Shown: one piece after another, positions 15,602 through 22,972 of the stretch
How positions within the stretch are numbered: position 1 is the first letter of the stretch
Layout: each line of letters begins with the position of its first letter
Origin: Armatimonadota bacterium
GTDB lineage: Bacteria > Armatimonadota > Hebobacteria > CAIYQO01
Assembly: GCA_029553475.1 (NCBI GenBank)
Contig: JAKPKV010000126.1
Span: forward strand, 124,001 to 188,000
Length of the DNA stretch: 64,000 nt
Direction of reading: 5' to 3'
The notes under the pieces: generated by a model
Database searches by the model: none
Told to the model about the DNA's origin: nothing
Seen by the model: the letters and a program-made list of their open reading frames with translations, nothing else
Translations under genes and position numbers: made by a program

Positions 15602-16831
15602 ATGAGCAAACTGACGATTGCGGCACAGATGGCGGCGATGCGGCGCGGGGTGGTGGATGTGATCTCGTCCGCGGAGCTGGAGGCGAAGCTGAAGCTGGGG
15701 CGGCCGCTGCGGGTGAAGTTCGGCGCCGACCCGAGTGCGCCGGACCTGCACCTGGGGCATTGCGTGCAGTTGCGCGCCCTGCGCCAGATGCAGGAGCTGG
15801 GGCACCAGGTGGTCTTCATCGTGGGCGACTTCACCGCGATGATCGGCGACCCCAGCGGGCGCTCGGCCACGCGGCCGCAGCTCACGCGCACACAGGTGGA
15901 GGAGAACGCCGCCACCTACGTGGCGCAGGCCGACCGCATCCTCGACATCGCCAAGCTGGAGATCCGCTTCAACAGCGAATTCCTCGGCACGCTCACCTCC
16001 GAGGACATGATTCGCCTCGCCGGGAAATTCACCGTGGCGCAGATGCTGGAGCGCGAAGATTTCGCCAGGCGCTTCGCCGAGCAGTCGCCCATCGGGCTGC
16101 ACGAGCTCTTCTACCCGCTGATGCAGGGGTACGATTCCTACGCCATCGCGGCGGATATCGAGTTCGGCGGCACCGATCAGACCTTCAACCTGCTGGTGGG
16201 GCGCGAGATGCAGCGGCTGCACGGCATGCCCGAGCAGGTGGTGATGACGCGCCCGCTCATCCCCGGCACCGACGGCGAGAAGAAGATGTCGAAAAGCCTG
16301 GGCAATTACATCGCCGTGCTGGACAGCCCGGAGGAGATGTTCGGCAAGCTGATGTCGCTGCCCGACCCGCTCATCCCCATGTACTTTGAGTACCTGACCG
16401 ACGTGCCGATGGCGGAGATTGACGCGCTGGCCGCGGCGATGGGCGCCGGTGCGCTGAATCCGCGCGACGCCAAGGACCAACTGGCGCAGGCGATCATCAC
16501 CGAGCTGCACGGCGCGGCGGCGGCGCGCGCGGCGTCCGCCAGCTTCCGCCGCACCTTCAGCGGCCGCGGGCAGACGCTGGACGATTTTCGCGCGGTGGCC
16601 GAGCCGGCGGCGCTGCCGGCGGCGGCGTTCACGGAGGAGGTGCCGCTGGCGAAGCTGATGCACGACATCGGCATGACCGCGTCCAGCGGAGAAGCGCGGC
16701 GGCTCATTGCGGGCGGCGCGGTGTTCATGGACGAGGACAAAGTGACGGATCCGCAGGCCGTCATCACCCCGCGCGAGGGGGCGGTGCTGCGCGCCGGCAA
16801 GCGGCGGGTGGCGGTGCTGGTGAAGGTGTGA
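15602..16831 (+). CDS. tyrS: Tyrosyl-tRNA synthetase
   Basis: 409 residues and complete. Class I signatures are HLGH (50-53, in DPSAPDLHLGHCVQL) and KMSKS (228-232). A C-terminal S4 RNA-binding domain spans about 345-405. The HLGH form and KMSKS context fit the TyrZ/TyrS2-like bacterial branch. It charges tRNA-Tyr using ATP. The ATG at 15602 has AGGTGG 6 nt upstream and is preferred to the GTG at 15593. It sits with tRNA-Tyr behind the tyrosine-codon attenuator. Confidence 0.96.
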   Translation: MSKLTIAAQMAAMRRGVVDVISSAELEAKLKLGRPLRVKFGADPSAPDLHLGHCVQLRALRQMQELGHQVVFIVGDFTAMIGDPSGRSATRPQLTRTQVEENAATYVAQADRILDIAKLEIRFNSEFLGTLTSEDMIRLAGKFTVAQMLEREDFARRFAEQSPIGLHELFYPLMQGYDSYAIAADIEFGGTDQTFNLLVGREMQRLHGMPEQVVMTRPLIPGTDGEKKMSKSLGNYIAVLDSPEEMFGKLMSLPDPLIPMYFEYLTDVPMAEIDALAAAMGAGALNPRDAKDQLAQAIITELHGAAAARAASASFRRTFSGRGQTLDDFRAVAEPAALPAAAFTEEVPLAKLMHDIGMTASSGEARRLIAGGAVFMDEDKVTDPQAVITPREGAVLRAGKRRVAVLVKV

Positions 16832-16906
16832 TGCGCGGATGCATTCGCCCCCTGTGCACCTTCCGCGACGCCGGCGAAAAAAGTTGGAAAATCCAGATAA
16901 ACCCTC

Positions 16907-16934
16907 TTGACCCGCGGCAAAACTGAGGTATAGT
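16907..16934 (+). promoter_or_regulatory. Promoter of the 17-kb RNA candidate
   Basis: TTGACC (16907-16912), 16 bp, TATAGT (16929-16934), just after tyrS. No protein-coding start follows; a terminator-ended structured segment does. Confidence 0.65.
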
Positions 16935-16940
16935 GAGAGT

Positions 16941-17153
16941 AGGAACGCCGAGTAATCAGCGGAAGAGACCGGGACGGAGTCGTCGAGACGTGAGGCGGCC
17001 CAATCGCCGAAAGAGGCGGGAACCCGCATCAGGGGGAGGTTCTCCCCGCAGGTCCCTTTCGTCCTTCCGCCAGCGGGCGAGGCAGCCCGGCTGGACGATG
17101 GTTACCCGGCATGGAAAGGAGAGGCGGTGTGCAGGCCCCGCCTCTCCTTTTAG
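16941..17153 (+). ncRNA. Candidate structured small RNA of about 213 nt, class unknown
   Basis: It is bounded by the promoter above and a 13-bp terminator stem AAAGGAGAGGCGG (17115-17127) / CCGCCTCTCCTTT (17138-17150) ending in TTTT. Internal pairings visible by eye include GCGGAAG (16959-16965) with CTTCCGC (17064-17070), GGGAC (16971-16975) with GTCCC (17052-17056), and local hairpins such as GGGGAGGTTCTCCCC. I could not match it to tmRNA, RNase P RNA, 6S RNA, SRP RNA or a riboswitch from memory. It is not followed by a gene. Confidence 0.6.
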
Positions 17154-17221
17154 TTGTGCGCGCATTGAGATCGTAACCCCGCTCCCCTCTCCCCGCGGAG
17201 GCGTCACGATAGGGTTCGCGT

Positions 17222-17262
17222 ATCCTTACGTACTCGTACTCATACTCGTGCTCGAAATCAGC
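17222..17262. repeat. CTCGTA hexamer repeats
   Basis: Degenerate tandem units TACTCG/CTCATA/CTCGTG. Similar and inverted copies lie at 32209-32320. Intergenic. Confidence 0.55.
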
Positions 17263-17483
17263 TCCGGGCGGACAGGATGTCCGCGCTCCAATGGGCGCTC
17301 CGATGAGCCGCGCCCTCCAGGGGACCGGCTCGACGGCGTCTCGCCCTCCAGGGGAACGAGCACGATGGGCGACTACGATGACGATGACGATTACGATGAT
17401 GACGCCTATGCCCTCTCCCCGCGGAGCGGGAACTGCAGGAATCCAGGCGCGCATCAAGAGTTGTGTACGTGCCTGACCAAACG

Positions 17484-17511
17484 CCGAAGGGCCGCGTGCG
17501 CGGCCCTTCGG
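17484..17511 (-). terminator. Terminator of the micro-ORF transcript
   Basis: Perfect 12-bp stem CCGAAGGGCCGC/GCGGCCCTTCGG with a 4-nt loop. On the minus strand CGTTT follows, so the T-run is weak. It lies 22 nt after the micro-ORF stop. Confidence 0.6.
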
Positions 17512-17533
17512 GTGAGCTGGGAGGGTGGAAAGC

Positions 17534-17569
17534 TTAGCGCTCGCCACCCCCATGCGTGTGATTACTCAT
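17534..17569 (-). CDS. 11-residue micro-ORF with own promoter and ribosome site
   Basis: The ORF encodes MSNHTHGGGER. On the minus strand AAAGGAGG, a near-perfect Shine-Dalgarno sequence, lies 10 nt before the ATG. TACACT and TTTACA boxes 17 bp apart lie upstream, and a 12-bp hairpin lies 22 nt after the stop. No larger gene follows on this strand, so it does not look like an ordinary leader. The His-Thr-His-Gly composition suggests metal binding, but that is a guess. It could instead be an sRNA whose ribosome site is incidental. Confidence 0.5.
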   Translation of the reverse strand: MSNHTHGGGER

Positions 17570-17597
17570 ATCCACACCACCTCCTTTCACCACATGT

Positions 17598-17626
17598 AGT
17601 GTACCACAGCTCCCTGGCCCTGTAAA
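17598..17626 (-). promoter_or_regulatory. Promoter of the micro-ORF transcript
   Basis: On the minus strand TTTACA (17626-17621), 17 bp, TACACT (17603-17598). Transcription would start near 17591. Confidence 0.65.
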
Positions 17627-17808
17627 TAGCGGGGGCTTGCCTCGCTCAGCTTTCGGCAAAGGAGGAATGCCGGCGCTATTGTCGTATTTCCCCGGTACCG
17701 ACGATGCACCGGGGCGAGCGGCGGGAATGGGCGGGGCGCGCGACAGTGTGCGGCGCGGCGCCGCGGCGGCCGCCGGGGAACGGGCACACTCGCGATGGGG
17801 GCGCCGGG

Positions 17809-19818
17809 ATGACCATGCCGCAGCGACGATATCGAATCGCGCGCCTGTGCGGGGCGGGGGCAATACTCATCGGCCTGACCGGTCTGCTCGGCTGGCTCAC
17901 GGGCAATGCCGTCCTCACCAGCATCGTGCCGGGCTACAAGCCGATCGCCATCACCGTGTCGGTCCTCGTGCTGATGCTCGGCGGCCTGCTCGTGCTGGCG
18001 GCGCGTCCGCCCATGCCGCGCCCCCTCGCCGGCCTCGGGCTGGCCATCACCGCCGCCGTGGCCGTCTTCACGCTGCTGGAGATTCTCCTGCTGCTCACCG
18101 GGATCAACCCGACCATCGAAGATGCCCTCCTCCGGCTCTTCCCCGCGCTGCATCGAAATCCGGAGGTGCAGATTTCGCCGGTGGCCAGCACGTTGCTGTG
18201 CTGCATCGCCGTCGCGTTGCTGCTGTTGTGGCCGCGCGCGCCGGATACGCCGGCGTCCGCCCGGGCGGATACGGCGGGGATGCTCGGCGCGCTGGCCATC
18301 CTCGGCGCGTTCATCTTCTTTCTCAGTTTCGTATTTCGCACGCCGTTGCTGGCCGATACCCGCTACATTCCCATCGCCTGGCTGGCGACGGCGGCGATTA
18401 TGGTACTGGGGGTCGGCGTCATCGCCCTGGCTGGTGAGACGGCCCTGCCGCTGCGCGTCTTCGTCGGGCCATCCACCCGCGCCCGATTGCTGCGGGCATT
18501 TTTACCATTGGTGGCGCTGCTGCTGCTGGCGGCGAATGCCGCGCTCTACTTTTTCTCGCTCTTCATGCGGGTGAATCCCGCGCTGGTCGCCGGCAGCATC
18601 ACCGTGCTGTTTCTGGTGGTGACGACGCTGGTGATCCTGCGGGTGGCGGCGGTGTTGGGCGCGCTGATTGATCGGGCGGAGGCGGATCGGCGCGCGGCCA
18701 CGGCGGCGCTGGCGGCCTCGGAGGAGCTCTTCCGCACGGTCTTCAACAGCGTGCATGACGCCATTATCCTGCACGACGCCGACGGCCGCATCGTGATGGT
18801 GAACGCATCCATGCTGACGCTCTATGCCGTCACCCGCGAGGAGCTCACCGCGCTGACCATCGCCGATCTGTCCGCCGCGGAGATGCCGCTGGCGACGCTG
18901 CCCGCGCGCTGGCGCGACGCGCTGGCGGGGGAGACGGCCTTCTTTCCCTGGCGGGCGCGGCGGCCGCACACCGGCGAGACGTTCGACGTGGAAGTCTTCC
19001 TGCGCAAGCTGACGCTGGAAGGCCGCGATGTCGTGATGGCGAATGTGCGCGACGTGACTGAACGCGAGCGGCTGCTGCACGCACTGCGCGAGTGGGCCGA
19101 CACGCTGGAGTCGCGCGTGGCGGAGCGCACCGCCGCGCTGCAGGCGGCGAATAGGGAATTGGAGGCGTTCAGCTATTCGGTTTCGCATGATCTGCGCGCG
19201 CCGCTGCGCAGCATAGACGGCTTCAGCAAGGTGCTGCTGGAACGCTACGGCGCGCTGCTGGACGCGCGCGGGCGCGATTACCTGCGCCGGGTGCGCGCCG
19301 CCGCGCAGCGCATGGGGCAGCTCATTGATGACTTGCTCGGGCTCTCGCGCATCGGCCGGCGGGAGATGCGGCGCGAGGTGGTGGACTTGAGCGCACTGGC
19401 CGCCGAGATCCTGGCAGAGCTGCGCGAGCGCGAGCCTGCGCGGTCCGTGGAGACGGTCATTGCGCCCGACGTGACCGCGGAAGGCGACCCGGAGCTGCTG
19501 AGCATCGTCGTGACGAACCTCCTGGACAACGCGTGGAAGTTCACGCGTGAGCGCGAAATCGCCCGCATTGAATTCGGTGTGACGGTACGCGACCATCAGC
19601 GGGCCTACTTTATCCGCGATAATGGAGCGGGATTCGACATGGCCTACGTGGATAAATTGTTCAGCCCCTTCCAGCGGCTGCATACGGAGGCGGAGTTTCC
19701 CGGCACCGGCATCGGGCTGGCCATCGTGCAGCGCATCATCCACCGCCATGGCGGGGCCGTGTGGGCGGAGAGCGCCGTGGGGGAAGGGGCGACGTTCACC
19801 TTCACCCTGGGAGCATAG
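17809..19818 (+). CDS. Membrane PAS sensor histidine kinase
   Basis: 669 residues. It has eight or so N-terminal hydrophobic segments (to about residue 300), a PAS domain about 305-430 (SEELFRTVFNSVHDAIILHDADG), a coiled coil, HisKA with SYSVSHDLRAPLRSIDGFSK (phospho-His in SHDLR), and HATPase_c with NLLDNAWKF, DNGAGFD and GTGIGLAIVQRIIHRHGG. It is related to phytochrome-like kinases that pair with Rcp1-type regulators, and exactly such a regulator follows 12 bp downstream. The start MTMPQRR is used because upstream codons are poor coding text. Confidence 0.9.
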   Translation: MTMPQRRYRIARLCGAGAILIGLTGLLGWLTGNAVLTSIVPGYKPIAITVSVLVLMLGGLLVLAARPPMPRPLAGLGLAITAAVAVFTLLEILLLLTGINPTIEDALLRLFPALHRNPEVQISPVASTLLCCIAVALLLLWPRAPDTPASARADTAGMLGALAILGAFIFFLSFVFRTPLLADTRYIPIAWLATAAIMVLGVGVIALAGETALPLRVFVGPSTRARLLRAFLPLVALLLLAANAALYFFSLFMRVNPALVAGSITVLFLVVTTLVILRVAAVLGALIDRAEADRRAATAALAASEELFRTVFNSVHDAIILHDADGRIVMVNASMLTLYAVTREELTALTIADLSAAEMPLATLPARWRDALAGETAFFPWRARRPHTGETFDVEVFLRKLTLEGRDVVMANVRDVTERERLLHALREWADTLESRVAERTAALQAANRELEAFSYSVSHDLRAPLRSIDGFSKVLLERYGALLDARGRDYLRRVRAAAQRMGQLIDDLLGLSRIGRREMRREVVDLSALAAEILAELREREPARSVETVIAPDVTAEGDPELLSIVVTNLLDNAWKFTREREIARIEFGVTVRDHQRAYFIRDNGAGFDMAYVDKLFSPFQRLHTEAEFPGTGIGLAIVQRIIHRHGGAVWAESAVGEGATFTFTLGA

Positions 19819-19830
19819 GAGGGCGACGGC

Positions 19831-20274
19831 ATGGCGGCGCCGGTGATTCTGTTGGTGGAAGACAACCCGGATGACGTGGAACTGACGCGGCTGGCCTTCG
19901 CGGACGGCAACCTCGGCAATGAGCTGGTGGTGGTGGGCGATGGCCAGGCGGCGCTGGACTGGCTGTTCTGCGAAGGCGCATTCGCAGGTCGTGACCCGGT
20001 CTGCAGGGTGCCCAGCATCGTGCTGCTCGACCTGAAGCTGCCGAAAATCAGCGGCCTGGAGGTGCTGGAGCGGATGCGACACGACGCGCGGACGCGCCGC
20101 GTGCCGGTGGTGATCCTCACCTCATCACGCGAGGAACAGGATCTGCTGCGCGGGTACGATCTGGGAGCGAACAGCTACATCCGCAAGCCGGTGGATTACG
20201 CGCAATTCACCCGCGCCGTCAAAGAGCTGGGGGTCTACTGGATGGTGCTGAACGAACCCCCGCCCGATCAGTGA
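19831..20274 (+). CDS. Single-domain response regulator (Rcp1-like)
   Basis: 147 residues, one CheY-like receiver. Acidic pair in LLVEDNPDD, phosphoacceptor Asp in IVLLDLKLPKISG, Thr/Ser in ILTSSREEQD, Lys in YIRKPVD. AGGAGGG lies before the ATG. It is placed between two kinases, so it probably shuttles phosphate from the upstream PAS kinase; there is no output domain. Confidence 0.92.
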   Translation: MAAPVILLVEDNPDDVELTRLAFADGNLGNELVVVGDGQAALDWLFCEGAFAGRDPVCRVPSIVLLDLKLPKISGLEVLERMRHDARTRRVPVVILTSSREEQDLLRGYDLGANSYIRKPVDYAQFTRAVKELGVYWMVLNEPPPDQ

Positions 20275-20291
20275 CCCGAAGGTAACACGGT

Positions 20292-22508
20292 ATGGCGGAC
20301 GCGCTGCGCGTATTATTGATTGAAGATGTCGAAGATGACGCTCTGCTGCTGAGCGCCGCGCTGGTTGCCGGCGGTTTCGCGCCCGCTGTCACGCGCGTAG
20401 AGACCGAAGCGGCGCTGCGCGCCGCGCTGGCGGCGGGCGGCTGGGACGTGGTGATCAGCGATCTGCGCCTGCCGCGTTTTGACGGCATGCGCGCGCCCGC
20501 CATGGTGACGGAGATGGATCCCGACTTGCCGGTCATCCTCGTCTCCGGCAAAACGGGCGAGGAGACGGCGGTAGAGGCGATGCGCGCCGGCGCGGTGGAC
20601 TACCTGCTGAAGGACCACCTGACACGCCTGGCGCCGGTGATCCGCCGGGAGCTGCGCGAGACGGTGATTCGCCAGGAGCGCCGGGAAGCGGAGGCGCGCC
20701 TGCGGGAAAGCGAAGCGCGGTTCCGCAGCCTCTTTGAGGACAACCGCGCCGTCATGCTGCTCATTGATCCGGAGACCGGGAGCATCGTTGACGCCAACCA
20801 TGCCGCCGCCGCGTACTACGGCTACCCACTGGACACGCTCCGGCACATGAACATCGGCGACATGAACACGCTGCCGCCGGCGGCGATTACCGCGGAGATG
20901 GCGCGCGCGAAAGCGGAGGAGCGCCGGCATTTTCTCTTTCGTCACCGGCTGGCCAGCGGCGAGGTGCGCGATGTGGAATCGTATGCCGGGCCGATCGCGG
21001 TGGGCGGGAAGACGCTGCTCTACTCCATCATTTTTGACGTGACGGAGCGCCGGCGGGCGGAAGAGCAACTGCGTCTGTTTCACCGCGCGGTTGAGCAAAG
21101 CCCGGCGACGATCATCATCACCGATACGCAGTCCCGCATTATCTACGCCAATTCGAAGCTGACGGAGATCACCGGCTACACGGTGGACGAAGTGCTGGGC
21201 GCTACCCCCAGCCTGTTCAAGTCGGGCTTGACACCGCCGGAAGTCTACGATCAACTCTGGCGGACGATCCGCGCCGGCGGGGAGTGGCGCGGCATCTTCT
21301 GCAACAAGAAAAAGGACGGCGAGCTCTACTGGGAATCCGCCTCCATCTCGGCGATTCGTGATGCCGCGGGCACGATCACGCACTACCTGGCGGTGAAAGA
21401 GGACATCACCGCGCAACGGCGCGCCGCCGAAGAACGCGAGCGGCTGCTGGCCGAGCTGGAGGCGACCATCGAGGCCATCCCCGATGGCTATATCGTCTAC
21501 GCGCCGGATGGCAGCGTCCGGCGCATTAACGACTTCGCCCGGCACGTGCTTGGATTTGCGGGCGATGAAGCGCACTTCCCCTACGCACAGCGCATGGCCC
21601 TGCTGCACCTGAAGACGCTCGACGGTCGGGCCTTCCCGCTGGAAGACTTGCCCTCGTATCGCGCGCTGCGCGGCGAGACGGTGCGCGGCGTGGTGATGGC
21701 GGCGCATCGTCTCGAGCAGACGTATTGGCTCTCCGTCAGCGCGTCGCCCATCCTGGCCTCCGACGGCGCGATGCTCGGCGCGGTGATGGAGTTCACCGAC
21801 ATCACGCGCCTGCACGAGTTGCAGGAACAGCGCGACGTCTACGTGCACACTATCTCCCATGATCTGCGCGCGCCGCTCACCATCGTGCAGGGCCACGCGC
21901 AACTGCTGCGCGAGTACGTGCTGGAGGAGCACGGCGACGGCGAGCTGCTGGAGAGCACGGAGGCGGTCTTGCGCGCGGCGCGGCGCATGAACGTGATGAT
22001 TCAGGACCTGGTGGACGTGGCCCGGCTGGAAGGCGGGCAACTGCGGCTGCGCCGCGCGGCGATTGACCTGGCGGCGTACCTGGCCGAGCTGCTGCGCCGC
22101 TCGGCGGCGGTGATGGCGGTGGCGCGCGTGCGCGCGCAGCTGTCCCCGCAGCTCCCGCCGGTCTGGGCCGACGCCGACCGGCTCGAGCGCATCTTCACCA
22201 ATCTCCTCTCGAACGCGCTGAAATATTCCACGCCCGATACTCCCATCACCATCACCGGTGAGCCCCGGAACGGCTTGGTCAGCATCTCCGTCACCAACCA
22301 GGGGCCAGGCATCCCCGCGGATGCGCTTCCCCGCCTCTTCGAGCGCTTCTATCGCGTTCCCGGCAGCCGCCACGCGGAAGGTCTCGGCCTTGGTCTCTAC
22401 ATCACCCGCATGCTGGTGGAAGCCCACGGCGGCGCCATTTTCGCCGACAGCGAGGAAGGCGGCGAGACCACCTTCACCTTCACGCTGCCGGTCGCGTCGG
22501 GGAGGTGA
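20292..22508 (+). CDS. Hybrid receiver-PAS-histidine kinase
   Basis: 738 residues. An N-terminal receiver (about 1-125; VLLIEDVEDDALLL, VVISDLRLPRFDG, YLLKDHLTR) is followed by three PAS-like units (about 140-255, 262-385, 390-515), HisKA at HTISHDLRAPLTIVQGHAQLL, and HATPase_c (NLLSNALKYS, GLGLGLYITRMLVEAHGG). It is soluble. It starts 17 bp after the small regulator, giving a three-gene phosphorelay operon; the signal and output are not in view. Confidence 0.9.
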   Translation: MADALRVLLIEDVEDDALLLSAALVAGGFAPAVTRVETEAALRAALAAGGWDVVISDLRLPRFDGMRAPAMVTEMDPDLPVILVSGKTGEETAVEAMRAGAVDYLLKDHLTRLAPVIRRELRETVIRQERREAEARLRESEARFRSLFEDNRAVMLLIDPETGSIVDANHAAAAYYGYPLDTLRHMNIGDMNTLPPAAITAEMARAKAEERRHFLFRHRLASGEVRDVESYAGPIAVGGKTLLYSIIFDVTERRRAEEQLRLFHRAVEQSPATIIITDTQSRIIYANSKLTEITGYTVDEVLGATPSLFKSGLTPPEVYDQLWRTIRAGGEWRGIFCNKKKDGELYWESASISAIRDAAGTITHYLAVKEDITAQRRAAEERERLLAELEATIEAIPDGYIVYAPDGSVRRINDFARHVLGFAGDEAHFPYAQRMALLHLKTLDGRAFPLEDLPSYRALRGETVRGVVMAAHRLEQTYWLSVSASPILASDGAMLGAVMEFTDITRLHELQEQRDVYVHTISHDLRAPLTIVQGHAQLLREYVLEEHGDGELLESTEAVLRAARRMNVMIQDLVDVARLEGGQLRLRRAAIDLAAYLAELLRRSAAVMAVARVRAQLSPQLPPVWADADRLERIFTNLLSNALKYSTPDTPITITGEPRNGLVSISVTNQGPGIPADALPRLFERFYRVPGSRHAEGLGLGLYITRMLVEAHGGAIFADSEEGGETTFTFTLPVASGR

Positions 22509-22613
22509 CGGGGAGGCGCGCACAGATGGGGACTGGGGCAGGCCTCTTCTGGTTGAGTCGCGCGAGCACGCGTACGATTTGCTGACGATCCTCCAATTTG
22601 GTGACCAAACTAT

Positions 22614-22793
22614 CCCGTTCGTAGTGAGGCACGCAGCGGCGCGGAGTGCCGTCACCAGGGGGACTGTCCCCCTGAACGACGTGACCAGATGATCCACAGG
22701 CCGTTCACTGGGACTGTCCCCATGGTGCGTGGACGCAACCGGCGGCAGACTCGGACGGCACTCCGCGCCGCTGCGTGCCTCACTACGAACGGG
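22614..22793. repeat. MITE-like element with perfect 38-bp inverted ends
   Basis: The arm at 22614-22651 and its exact reverse complement at 22756-22793 (GTTCGTAGTGAGGCACGCAG at one end) flank a 104-bp core with two GGACTGTCCC palindromes. The core matches the repeat at 4155-4250. It lies in a 464-bp gene-free stretch (22509-22972). Confidence 0.85.
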
Positions 22794-22818
22794 CTCTGAT
22801 GTTACCGAGGTGCAAATG

Positions 22819-22858
22819 CGGACGCGCCTTGCTGAGGCTGCGGCGCTACTACGAACGA
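22819..22858. repeat. 40-bp dispersed repeat
   Basis: Positions 22819-22858 and 37757-37796 match at 38 of 40 bases (core GCTGCGGCGCTACTACGAAC). Both copies are intergenic. Confidence 0.8.
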
Positions 22859-22972
22859 GTTCTGGTGGTGCCGGAGCAAGGGCGACGGCGCCCCACCGGC
22901 AGGAAGGTGGCGGGGGAGGGGGAATATCGGTAGGAGATCATTCCGCGACGGAGCTGGCGAAAGGAGCACGGG

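Noticed and set aside
16941-17153. Lysine, cobalamin, FMN or c-di-AMP riboswitch
   Set aside because: Parts such as GGCGGGAACCCGC look familiar but the defining conserved motifs are missing and no regulated gene follows.
17365-17625. Asp/Tyr-rich ORF starting MGDYDDDDDYDDD
   Set aside because: No ribosome site; the acidic run comes from a short GAT/GAC repeat and the rest lacks coding character and overlaps the micro-ORF unit on the other strand.
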